DNA from: Symbiodinium natans
Taxonomy: Eukaryota > Sar > Dinophyceae > Suessiales > Symbiodiniaceae
Assembly: GCA_905221605.1 (NCBI GenBank)
Contig: CAJNDS010002562.1
Location: 62,501 to 126,500 of the forward strand
Reading direction: 5' to 3'
DNA: 64,000 nucleotides
The notes under the pieces: model-generated
What the model saw: the letters and a program-made list of their open reading frames with translations, nothing else
Told to the model about the DNA's origin: nothing
The model's database searches: none
Translations under genes and position numbers: made by a program
In this document: in pieces, positions 9,733 to 20,339 of the stretch
How positions within the stretch are numbered: the stretch's first letter is position 1
Layout: the number at the start of each line of letters is the position of its first letter

Positions 9733-12700
9733 CCTTGCTGACGGAGGGAGTCAAGAGCTTCCCGCGCCCGCAACAGCACGTCCACCTGCCCGAGCCCCAC
9801 CCTGTTCAGGGTTTAGGGTTTAGGGTTTAGGGTTTAGGGTTTAGGGTTTAGGGTTTAGGGTTCAGGGTTTAGGGTTTAGGGTTTAGGGTTTAAGCGAAAC
9901 CCTGAGATTATAACCCCCCTGAACCCGAGAAAGCCCTAAGCCCGCTCCGCCTGAAGCCTGACAAGAGCCTGAAAAACACCCGCCAAGCCCCTCTAGATCC
10001 TGAAGACCCCTATAAACCTCATAAACCCCATTAATCCCAAAAACCCCTTAAAACCCTATAATAAACCTTTTAAACCCTCACAAACCCAAATAAACCCTTT
10101 AAACCCAAACAAACCCAAATAAACCTTTAAACCCTAGTAAACCCTAATAAACCCTATAGACCCTTTAAAACCCGCTAAACCCTGTAAAACTTAAGACACA
10201 CTAATAAACCCTAATAAGCCCGAATAAACTCTTTATAAACCCTAATAAAAACCTTCTAAACCCCTCTAAACCCCATGCCCTTGACGCCAGACCTGCTGCA
10301 CGAAGTCGTCGTGGCTCTCACTCCGCAGCAGGGCACGAGCCTTGAGATCCCTCAGGTCGTGATCCGGCAATGACACCTGGTCAAGGGCTTCTTTCGCGGT
10401 TTAGGGTTTAGGGTTTAGGGTTATGGTTTAGGGTTCAGGGTTCAGGGTTTAGGGCTTAGGGTTTAGGGTTTAGGGTTTAGGGTTTGGGGTTTGGGGGTTT
10501 GGGGTTCAGGGGTATCTAGATCTTTAGAATTTATAGGGTTATGGGGGTCCTTTTGTGTTAGCTTTGAGGGATTTTGGCGGATTTTGGGGGATTTCGGTAC
10601 CTACAGGGCCGACAGCTTTTTGGGGCTTGATGGACTAGTGACTTGTTGGTGACCAGGGGTTTGGGGTTTGGGGCTTAGGAGCGTGTGGCTTAGGGCTTGT
10701 GGATTTTAAGAGCTTCTGAGTTTACAGGGAGGGGCTGCGAAGGAGGGCACCTGCTGAAGACGGCCATCCAGCAGAGTCATGTAGGTCAGCGAGATCTCCA
10801 CCCCAGCGGCACCGCAGCGGAGCCGATAGACACCCTTTTTGGAGGCATGCTTGATCTTCTCAGCGGCCATCTCCTGCACTTCTTTCGGCTTCATGGTTGA
10901 ACCCCAAGCACTAAACCCTAGACCCTGAATCCTGCACCCTTCAACCTCCAAAACCCTAGACCTCCAAAGCCTTAAACCCTAAAGTCCCAGAACCAACTCT
11001 AGCACCCTTTGCAACCGCCTCCCGGTTGGATAAGTTCTTGTAGAGGTTGGACAGCCCATGACAATGCTGAGAACATGCGCGCAGCTTCTCTCCGATGTTG
11101 TCGATGTCCTCCAACTCCTGCTGTGTGTCCTGGTAGGGTTCTTAAGGGGAGGGGGATTCAAGGGGGCTATGTAACCTAAGGTTCCCTAATACTCCCTAGG
11201 CTCGCTAAGCTTCATCAACGTTCCAGGTACCTGCCCCCTTTGAACCCCCCCTCCCTTGAGAACCCTATTATAAGTCCTTTATGGCCTGGATGAAGTCCAT
11301 GGACGTGATGGGACGCATCTGAATCCTGACCGGGCGCGGCAAGTGCGAAACGAAATGCAGACCAAAGTGCCCTGAGCCCGGTGCCCCACAGCCCCCAAAG
11401 TCCAGCAAGCATGAGAGCATGCCGAGTCAATCAAGCTTTGAAACCGAGCTGACCGGTGCAAAACCTTGCTGATCCTTCCTAGACCTGGCAGAATTGGTGC
11501 CCCTTGCAACGCTTTTTGGGGCAGGCACGTGGGGGCCTCGTCGCTCGCTTGGCCAGCTCCCGGAAGAACCGCTGCATGTCGAGCAAGGCGAAGATTGTGT
11601 CTGCACGAATGAGCTCGTCCGAGTGTTCTTCCACGGCGTCTTGCAGAGGCATGAGGTCCTCGTGCAGCAAGGGCCGAAGGAAGGCATAGAGGTCCTTGGC
11701 ATCGGCCAGCGCCCGCGCAATGTCGTCGGCGCCGCCCTGTCTCAGCTTGGACAGGACTTGGCTTTCTGCCTTGCAAACTTGATCTGCCACAGCCGAGACG
11801 GTCACGTTTTCGTTTTCGGGGAGGAAGGAGAATCCCGATTGCAAGGAGAATCCCGATTGCAGGATGCTGTCCAGGTTGGGCAGCTTGGCTTCTTCGAGTG
11901 CACGATGCAAGTTTGCCAATCGTCTGGACATGAGCTCCCAGGAATTCTCCGGGACGCCAAAGATTTGGCTGGCCGCGCACCTTGGCTCTGGGTCACCAGC
12001 ACTGAGAGAGCATTTTCAAACGGTAGAATCGCAGGATATGCTTTGTCTCAGCTTGCTGCGAAAAACCCCAAACCCAAAACGCTAGAACCCACCCCCTAGA
12101 TCCCTAAACCCCAAAAGCTAGAACCCTGAACCCTAAGCCCACTTTTAACTTCAGAAGCCTTTTTCCCTAAACCTTGCCGGGCGACAGTGCCTGCAGATCA
12201 GCCTGGGCACTTCCCAGTTGGAAGCATTTCTCCACAGCACGCAGCAGCTCCTCCGAAAAGGACTGCCCACTGACCTGCGTTGGATGCGTTTTAGGGTTGA
12301 GGGTTTAAGGTTGAGGGTATGGCAATGGAGTATGGGATTTGGGTTTAAGCTTGGGTGGTTTGAGTTTAGGGTTCGCCTTTGCCCTAGCATTAAAGGCCCA
12401 CAAAAGCAGCCACGATCGGCGTTTCAAAGCTCAGGGGAGGGGATTACAGAAAACGCAGAGAGCGGGACCTGGATGAAAGCTCAGGATAAAACAACAACCG
12501 GGGCCTCAACATCCAGAGGCATTAGGGGTTTAGGGTTTAGGGTTTAGGGAATAGGTTTCAGGCTGAAGCGATCCGATGTTGCAAGCAAGGATAGATGCCA
12601 TCCCCTTGAAAGAGGGAAGATGGTTGCGCTTTCCCTATCAGGCAAAGAAGCTGGCCTTGGGAGAGCCCAGGCATAGATCAGGATCCTTCTCTAGTAAAAA

Positions 12701-12830
12701 ACCCGAAACCCCGCAAACCCTAAACCCTGAACCCGAAGGAGCATCGGCCTTCCTGGACTTTGAGCTGCTACCAAGGAAGGCAGGTCTTCACACCAAGGCA
12801 CGTGCTTCTCCGTGTAAAAGGCTTTGGCGC
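9733..12830 (-). CDS. N-terminal exon cluster (seven exons), RNF213-like gene
   Basis: The exons in transcript order are as follows. About 12733-12830 gives DSAKAFYTEKHVPWCEDLPS. About 12176-12290 gives GQSFSEELLRAVEKCFQLGS. About 11479-11975 is the largest, about 160 codons: VPENSWELMSRRLANLHRAL, then VADQVCKAESQVLSKLRQGG and LMPLQDAVEEHSDELIRADT. About 10990-11135 gives ELEDIDNIGEKLRACSQHCH. About 10733-10893 gives AAEKIKHASKKGVYRLRCGA. About 10278-10400 gives LDQVSLPDHDLRDLKARALL. About 9733-9808 gives VGLGQVDVLLRAREALDSL. All are helix-rich and of unknown fold. The 11.5-kb exon contains an in-frame 18-bp tandem duplication (LQSGFS twice). The intron at 11136-11273 is a long palindrome. 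Confidence 0.5.
11136..11273. mobile_element. Palindromic intron element, family 5
   Basis: GGGTTCTTAAGGGGAGGGGG followed by ATTCAAGGGGGCT on the left, and TGCCCCCTTTGAACCCCCCC then TCCCTTGAGAACCC on the right, give an inverted repeat of about 34 bp. It fills the intron between two RNF213-like exons. Confidence 0.75.
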
Positions 12831-13187
12831 TGTCTAGGGCTTAGGGCCGCTCAGGCGCTTGCAGGTGTAGAATTTGGGGTTTAGGGGTTTAGGGTCTTGG
12901 GTTTAGGTTTAGGGTTTAGGATTTGGGATTTACGGTCTTGGGTTGAGGGTAGTTGAAATTGCGGTGAAAAATTGATAAACGCATGCAGAACCCCAAATTC
13001 CGACACCCCTAAACCCCCAAAAAAACCCTCCAAAACCCTTGCAAAAATCCCTAAACCCCTCAAACCCCTCAAACCTCCAAAACCCCCCAAAAGCCCCCCA
13101 AAACACTAAACCCTAAACCCTAAACCTAAGCCCTAAACCCCAAAACCCCAAAACACCAAAAGAAACCCCCAAAACCCCTCCACAAGG

Positions 13188-14805
13188 CTCGGAGCCTCGG
13201 CGGCTTTCTGGAGCCATTCCCTCACATGCGATGCCTTCAAGGGCTTTAAAGGGGGGAGCTTGGGGCTCCAAGCTTTGTAGGGTTTGGGGTTTAGGGGTTC
13301 GGGTTTAGGATTTAGGGTTGGGTTTTGGGGTTTGGGGTTCGGGGTCCGGGGTTTGGGGTTTGGGGCTGAAGGTTGGAAGGCTTTGGGTTTGGGGCTGCGG
13401 GTGCGTAGTAAGGGAACAGAGGTTCAAGGAGGACCATCATGCTCTCTTGGTACGGATGCTATGTTGGGTTCTTAGTGGCTTTGAATCAGATCAAAGACCC
13501 CAGATGAACACGGTAAGAAGCAGAGCGTACAAGCTTGGGGTTCGAGTCAAGGCTTCGCAGGGCTTTTGGGGTTCGGGGTGTAGGTGCCTGAAGGTTCAGA
13601 AGGCTTTGGGTTTCGCATTCTCTACTTCACCACTATAAAATCTCAACAAGCTTTAGTGAGATTGATTAGGTTTTAGGGGTCTAGGGGTTAGGGCTAGGGT
13701 ACAACATGCTTCCGGTGTCTAGGCGGAATGGCACTGAGGTTAGAGTCTATGCTCTACCGGCGTAAACCCCGCCTCATCCAGCGGCAGCACTGCGCGAACT
13801 TTTGTTAAAACCATGTTCTCCGGCTTCGTCTCGGCCATTCTCTTACAGATACCTTCGCAGATACGGCGAACCTACGGTCAAACCCTAAACCAAAGAGAGG
13901 TTGGCCAGGTTCAGAGGCCCCTAGACCCTAAACCCGTTGAACCCCAAACCCCCAACCCCCAAACGCATCCAAACGCTAAACCCCAAACCCTAAACCCCAA
14001 CCGAGACTGGGGTTGGCCACTACACAAACACCCACATAAGCATCAAAAGGAACCTACAGCCCCCAAAAGAACCCAAAGGCCCCCCACAAAACCCCATCAA
14101 AAGCCCCAAAACACCTAAACAAGCCCCCTAAAAACCCCGAAAAGCCCTAAAAAACCCTAAAACCCTAAAAAGCCCCAGATCACCCACACAAAGACTGCGT
14201 ACCGAAGAGCTCCGGAACTCCGTGAGCAGCCCGTCCAAGTGGCGCACGATGCCGCGACACGCCTCGGCCTGCAGGGTTTCAGGGTTTAGGGTTTAGGGTT
14301 TGGGTAGGGTTTGGGGTTTAGGGTTTGGGGTTTATAGGGTTTAGGGTTCCAAGCCTGCATTTCCATGCGGCGCTCCAGCCCCTCCACGTCTGTGTCGGGC
14401 CCGGTGTCCTTGGGGTTTGGGCTCCATATGGGGTTTAGGGTTCAGGGTTTAAGCGGATTCTGTTCTATTTTGGGGTAAAGAAGGGGTACCCCTATTTTGG
14501 GAAATACCCATATGGCTCCAAGGTTTAAGGCTCATTCAGGACTGAGGGCCCCCAACATGCTGCCTTGGCTTGCTAAGAATCCGCAGCCTCGTTGTCGGGA
14601 AGCTCCTCGTTGTCGGGCAGCTCCCCATCTTCATCGGGTTCCCCCTGCCTGGACGAACGAGCCCAATGCCACAGCCTGCTCGCCACGAAGTGACGCGCAT
14701 AGCGCACGAACATCGCACAATCCGGCAGGGATCGGATGGCCGGGTGCTTGCAAAACCACCATCTCTCCTGGACTCGCGACGGACACTTTCCACTTATATA
14801 GAAAT

Positions 14806-14836
<31 letters not shown>

Positions 14837-14972
14837 CATACACATATACATACACATATACATATACATATACATATACATACACATATACATACACATA
14901 TACATATACATATACATATATATATATATATATGCATATGTATGTTCTAACATTTGAGTTTGTTTCTATATG

Positions 14973-15022
<50 letters not shown>

Positions 15023-15109
15023 AGGTATGTATATACATATATAGTCATATTTATTTTCTCTTTACTTATATATATCTATATGTATAGCACATGAATAGTA
15101 TATAGTGTG

Positions 15110-15141
<32 letters not shown>

Positions 15142-16070
15142 TGTATGTATGTATGTATGTATGTATGTATGTATGTATGTATGTATATATATATATATAT
15201 ATACAGTTGTGTGTATGTTTGTTTGTGTAAAGCCCCCTCATTTGAAAGGGACTTATCCAAGCCTAGAACGCTCAAAGCAGAAGGCTCCTGGCTCGCTTGC
15301 AACAGTCTCTGAACGGGCTTGGCGCGGTCATGCTTCAGCAGCTCCTGTCTGCACTCCGCTTTTAGGCCTGGGGGACGAAGGTGCAGGGCATGTTGCTAAG
15401 CTTGCCCCAAACTGTAGTCAGCAATCAAACCCTAAACCCTTCACCCTAAACCCCAAACCCCAAACCCTCCTATCACAAGCTCCTGCCCTGCGGCATCGAG
15501 CTCGGCCGCATTCTGAAGCTCGCACTTGCGGCAGAAGGCGAGGAATGCGCGCGCGGACCCCGCTCTGTCCGCATACCTGAAACCCAGACCCCTGAAACTC
15601 GAATTTTGGGTTTCGGGTTGAGGCTGCTTAAGGCTTCGGGCCCCAAATCCAAAATCAAGTGCCAAAGGGCTTTACGAAACTTAGGCTAGCAGAAAGCCAC
15701 AATTCAGGCTTGGAGGTCTCTGAATCTTCAACCCTAACTAGGCCAAAGGCACTCCTCTGATAGACTTCAAAGCTGTAGGGCTTACTTATTAAACCCAATC
15801 TGAAGCCCCAAAACCCCTGTTTTGGTGTTTCGCGTCCCGGGTTTAGAGCTTAGGGTCTATGAGGGTCCCGAATGTCTCAACCCTAGTTCAGCTGCAACCG
15901 GGGCTGCCCTAAACCCTAAACCCCTAAACGCCTAAACCCTCAAACCCTCAACCCTAAAGCAGGTGCAGCCGGGGCTGCGTGCTTACCATGTCCTGCAGCT
16001 CCTGTGCTGCCGCTTCCGCGGTGTCGGCAGCTGACGCACCCGAAGTCACGTGCAGCTCCTCGCAGAAGAT
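13188..16070 (-). CDS. N-terminal exon cluster (seven exons), RNF213-like gene
   Basis: The exons in transcript order are as follows. About 15976-16070 gives [20 protein letters not shown] and ends M|GTAAGC, a canonical donor. About 15478-15580 gives [20 protein letters not shown]. About 14575-14790 gives [20 protein letters not shown] then [20 protein letters not shown], with an acidic [12 protein letters not shown] repeat. About 14350-14412 gives [18 protein letters not shown]. About 14208-14275 gives [20 protein letters not shown]. About 13752-13865 gives [20 protein letters not shown]. About 13188-13262 gives [20 protein letters not shown]. Helix-rich pieces with Leu/Glu/Arg bias suggest an extended scaffold. 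No catalytic motif was seen. Confidence 0.5.
14800..15202. repeat. TA / TACATA / GTAT simple repeats
   Basis: (TA)n, (TACATA)n, a 50-base (TA)n and then (GTAT)n at 15113-15185. They open long tyrosine/isoleucine or methionine-tyrosine-valine frames on both strands that are not genes. The tract directly follows the 14,575-14,790 exon on its upstream side. Confidence 0.9.
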
Positions 16071-16465
16071 GTAACCATTTAGGGTTCAAGGTTTATGGAC
16101 CTGAAAAAGTCGCTCAAACCCTGATCTTGTAGGGTTCAGAGCTTCGGAGTTTCGGGACAGATGCAAGATAATAAGGTAGATGCGCCGCACCTAGCATGAG
16201 GAAAGAGAACGACCGGCTCAACGCAAAGTGACCATGACACCAGCACCCGCCCCATGCCTAGCAAAGAAAAGAAGCTACCTAAACCCTGAACCCTAAACCC
16301 CGAAACCCTGCACCCCTAAACCTAAACCTCTAAACCCCTAAACCCTAAGCCCTTCGCTGAACTTGCCTAGATTCGCAAGGCCCACCTCCCCCAAAACTCG
16401 AAAAACACCCAAACCAAAAGCCACACGTCCTACTGATGTGCACAGGGCACACAGCAGAAAAAAGA

Positions 16466-16562
16466 GATACATACATACATGTATATATGTATTTACATAT
16501 ATATATATATACATATATATTCTAAAATCATGTGTGGTTGTGTATATGTCTATAAATATATA
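16466..16562. repeat. Small TA/CATA-rich tract
   Basis: ATACATACATACATGTATAT and neighbouring (TA)n in an intron. No gene. Confidence 0.8.
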
Positions 16563-16571
16563 ACACACCCA

Positions 16572-19500
16572 TCCTTGTAGAGGAGGAGCAGCTCCAACAA
16601 CACGGGACGTGCGTTGAGCACCTGGCGCGTCTGGGAGATTGCTAGGCAATCAAACCCGAAACCCCAACACCCCTAAACCCTAAAACCCTAAACCCTATAA
16701 AGCCTAAAGCCCTAAAACCCTAGACCCCATAAACCCTGAAATTCTGAACCCACAAACGAATCCCCTCAAAACCATTACAATCCCGTAAGTTTTCAAAAGC
16801 GGGATTAAGGCTCAGGGTTTTAGGGTTTTAGGTTTAGGGTTTAGGGTTTAGGGTTCAAGGTTTTAGGGTTTGGGGGTGGGGTTAGGGTTTGGGGCTTGGG
16901 GTTTGGAGGGTTTGGGGTTTTAGGGTTTGGGGTGGGCTAGGGCTTGATAGGGCTTATAAGGTTTTTGGATTTTAGGGATGCCTCCTCGGCGCGTTGGAGA
17001 GAGATCTGTCCTGCAGCCCACGTGGTTTCGGGAACCGCTGCTTGGGAGGCGGGGCTGCGGGTGTAGGCTTCAGAGCCTAGGCTTTGTGGTTTAGGGTTGA
17101 GGGCGCAGGGTTTGAGAGTCTAGGGTTTCTAGGGTTTCCGGGGATTTTCCGGGGTTTCGGGAATTTCGGGAGGGGTTTCGTTCGTTTTGAGGGTCTTTGA
17201 GGGTTTTTGGCGGTCCTGCGACCACCTCCTGCAGCCATGCCTGCAGGGAGGACATGGTCTGGTCAAGGCGCGGATGTGCCCGGAGTTGATCGCCGAGGTC
17301 ATCCCAAGCCTTTCTGGGGGTTTAGGGCTTAGGGCTTAGGGTTTAGGGCTTAGGGCTTAGGGCTTAGGGCTTAGGGCTTAGGGTTTAGGGTTTAGGGTTT
17401 AGGGATTAGGGGATGCTACAGTATGGGGTTGATCCAAATTCTGTGGATTCTGGGCACCCTCTACGAGGAAAGCCCACAAAAGCGCACACATCCATCGCTC
17501 CGAGCAGCTTGCAGGAGGAGGCGCCAGGGCGCGGAGATCGGCTCCAAGAGAAGCAGGGGATCCGGCGCCGCTGCCGCGGCGTTCAGCAGGGCGTTGACCG
17601 CCGCCTCCGCGTGCGCGCGGCCCTCCCCGGCCAGGGTCCGCAGGCAAAGCTGGACACCTTAGGGGGCCCAGGTGTGGGTTTCCGAAAGTAGGTACCTTGT
17701 TGGGGTCCTCATAAAAAGGGAATCTTACCATTTGGGGTCTATATTGGGTTTCGTAAACCCCCCAGGAGCCATCTTAGGATAAAGGGAACCCCCCCTTTGT
17801 TCTCTGCTGGCTTGTCAAAAAAGTCCTAGGGAGCCAAAGCCTAAACCCGAGAAGAGCCCGAGAAGCTCTCCAGAAAAAGCGCAGTTCTTCATGGGTGCCC
17901 TAAATTGTAAGCTCCGTATTACCAGAGGAACTCCAAAAAGGGACCCCAAACTTTAGGGAATCTACCAAATAGGGGAGAAAGGGCACCACCGGACTTCCGA
18001 GACGCTCCGGAGGAAGGCGTCCTCATCGGCCATGATCATCGGAGCCTCCGAACTATAGGGTTCAGGTTTATGGCTGAGGGTTGACTAGAACGACTGGGGC
18101 TTGGGGCTTGAGGTTTTGGATAGGGTTCAAGTTTAGCTCTTGGGGCTTAGGGCTTAGGCTTTGGGGTTGGGATTCAACTTGAATCCTGTGGGTGTTTCAT
18201 CATCACAGCCACAAAAAAGTTCGGCTTGGGGGTGCTTGACGTCGGGCTTCTGCTTGGAAACCCGAAGCCCTACTTGGAGGACCAGACGGCTCAGTGAGCA
18301 GTCAAGCAGGTCAAGCAGGGGCTATGCGTTTCGACTCTGCTTTGCACCTGCTCGACGTAAACCCCACACCCCAAACCCCAAGCCCGAAACCCCGGACCCT
18401 AAATCCTAAACGAAACCCCAAATCCTGAACCCAGGGCTGCTCTTGAGGCCACGGCCGCTTCCGCAAACTTCTTGACCCAATGGCGCACGAGCTCCTGGAC
18501 GAAGCAAAGGGCAGCCGAAGGCGGGTTTAGGGTTTGGGGTTTAGGATGAAGTTTGGGGTTCAGGGTTTGGGATGAAGCTTGGGGTTCAGGGTTGAGGGTT
18601 TGGGATTCAGTTTTGGGTTTGGGGTTTAGGGTTCAGGGTTTGGGGTTTAGGGTTTCGGCTGAGGGCTTTAGGGTTGAGGGCTTGGGGTTTAGGGCCCTCA
18701 GCTCCCAAAGCCCCCCAAACTCTAAACCTTAACGATCTCGGCAGAACTTAGCCTCTACCGGATCAACCCTAGTCAAACCCTGAACCCAAAGCCAAAGAAA
18801 ACCGAAGTACCCGCCCCCCACACCCCTAAACTCCGATCCAACACCTAAACCCAACCCTAAACCCCGAACCATAAACTCCCAAAACGTCGGCCCTTAACCG
18901 AATCCCTCCTGCGAGACGCCCGCGGGCTGCAACCCAGGAAGCACCTCCAGAAGCGCAAGCTCCCCAACCGCCTCGGTGCATGTGGGCGCTGGGGCTTCGT
19001 GTTTAGGATTTTGCGTTTCGGGTTTGGGGTTGAGGGTTGAGGTTGAGATGGGTTGAGATGGGTTGAGATGGGTTGAGATGGGTTGAGATGGGTTGAGATG
19101 GGTTGAGATGGGTTGAGATGGGTTGATATGGGTTAAGATGGGTTGAGGGTTTAGGGAATAGCGGCTGGGGGCTTTTGGGGGCATCCAGTCGCAGTTTGGG
19201 AACTTTGTGGTCTATACTGTTAAGGATGTTGGGGTTTGTGAGGGTATTGGAGTTAAGGGTTTGGGTGTCTGGGCTTCAGAGTTTTCAGGAGATTGTGCTT
19301 TGTGGGGGGGAGGGACTCTCGGCACTGAACCCAAAACAAAGGGTTATGGGTTTAGGGTTTAGGTTTAGGGTTGAGGGTTTAGGGTAATCCCTAAACCCTA
19401 AACCCTAAACCCTGAACCCTAAACCCTTTGAGGTCAACTCTGGCTCGGGTCTCAAACCGGGCCGCGTCAAAAACGTCCTCGGCAGCTCCCACAATCACGG

Positions 19501-19990
19501 CCAGCGGGTCCTGGAGGGTCCACTCCTGCAAGGCCTGAATGGGGTTTAGGGTTTAGGGTTTTGGGTTTAGGGTTTAGGGTTTAGGGTTTAGGGTTTAGGG
19601 TTTAGGGTTTAGGGTTTAGGGTTTAGGGTTTAGGGTTTAGGGTTAGGGTTTAGGGTTTAGGGTTTAGGGTTTAGGGTTTAGGGTTTAGGGGAGGTTTTGT
19701 GGGGGGGGGGGGGGGTTGAGGCTTTCAGGGGGCCTTTGGGGTCAAGTCTAGGGTTTTCCGAGATTCGAGGAGTCTACAAGAGCCTAAACCCTAAAACCCT
19801 AAAACCCTAAACCCTAAAACCCTAAACCCTAAACCCTAAACCCTAAACCCTAAAACCCTAAAACCCTAAACCCTCAACCCTAAACCCTAAACCCTAAACC
19901 CTGCTCAGCTTCAAGGGTTTGCGGGGCTTGGGAAGCACCTGGCAGAGCTCCATGCCGGCTACAAGCGTCGCCAGCAACCTCCTGTGGAAA
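16572..19990 (-). CDS. N-terminal exon cluster (nine exons), RNF213-like gene
   Basis: The exons in transcript order are as follows. About 19910-19990 gives LLATLVAGMELCQVLPKPRK. About 19432-19540 gives EWTLQDPLAVIVGAAEDVFD. About 18896-18990 gives TEAVGELALLEVLPGLQPAG. About 18435-18523 gives AALCFVQELVRHWVKKFAEA. About 18000-18050 gives APMIMADEDAFLRSV. About 17460-17655 gives EAAVNALLNAAAAAPDPLLL then EPISAPWRLLLQAARSDGCV. About 17222-17312 gives KAWDDLGDQLRAHPRLDQTM. About 16980-17060 gives PETTWAAGQISLQRAEE. About 16572-16645 gives TRQVLNARPVLLELLLLYK. The exons at 19.4, 18.9, 18.4 and 19.9 kb each have CCCTAAA-type repeats on the left and TTTAGGG-type on the right. Confidence 0.5.
17676..17765. 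mobile_element. Palindromic MITE-like element, family 3
   Basis: GGGTTTCCGAAAGTAGGTAC at the left, inverted GGGTTTCGTAAACCCCCC at the right, with an internal GGGGTC...TATATTGGG. It resembles the copies near 55.8, 58.9 and 59.2 kb. Confidence 0.6.
19035..19145. repeat. Tandem decamer GGTTGAGATG
   Basis: About eleven copies of GGTTGAGATG with two variants near the right end, in an intron of the RNF213-like gene. The unit looks derived from a decayed telomeric GGGTTGAGGG motif. Confidence 0.85.
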
Positions 19991-20075
19991 GTTCCGTTCA
20001 GAGCCTAAACGTGACGGTGTTTAGGGTTTTGGGCATAGAGTTTGGGGCAGAGGCTCTTAACCCTGTACGAAACAC

Positions 20076-20194
20076 TACTTGAAGGTTCATGGGTAGCCAT
20101 AAGTGGGGCTGGAGGTGTGGCGTGCTACGGTAAATTAAGACCTTAATGTCAGCACTTATAGCCCTACATATAACTACCCATGAACCTTCAAGTA
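20076..20194. mobile_element. Palindromic MITE-like element, family 2 (21-bp perfect TIRs)
   Basis: TACTTGAAGGTTCATGGGTAG at the left and its exact reverse complement at the right (20174-20194), with inner sequence that continues the palindrome imperfectly (CATAAGTGGGGCT / AGCACTTATAGCCC). It is intronic in the RNF213-like gene. Confidence 0.85.
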
Positions 20195-20339
20195 AGCCCT
20201 AAGCCCTAAGCCGTGAACGTGAACTCGAACCCCAAAAAGCCCGAACCGACCCCCCGGCTTCGAGACAGGCTTTGGAAGGTTTAGGGTTTAGGGTTCTGTT
20301 GATGTGTCTGAGAAGTCGAACCTGTTTTGGGGGGTGTCA

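Noticed and set aside
14497-15580. Frames with [13 protein letters not shown] or MYVCMYV runs
   Set aside because: They are translations of TA, TACATA and GTAT simple repeats.
17318-17405. Regularly spaced repeats as a CRISPR array
   Set aside because: They are contiguous telomere-like units without spacers, in a eukaryotic intron.
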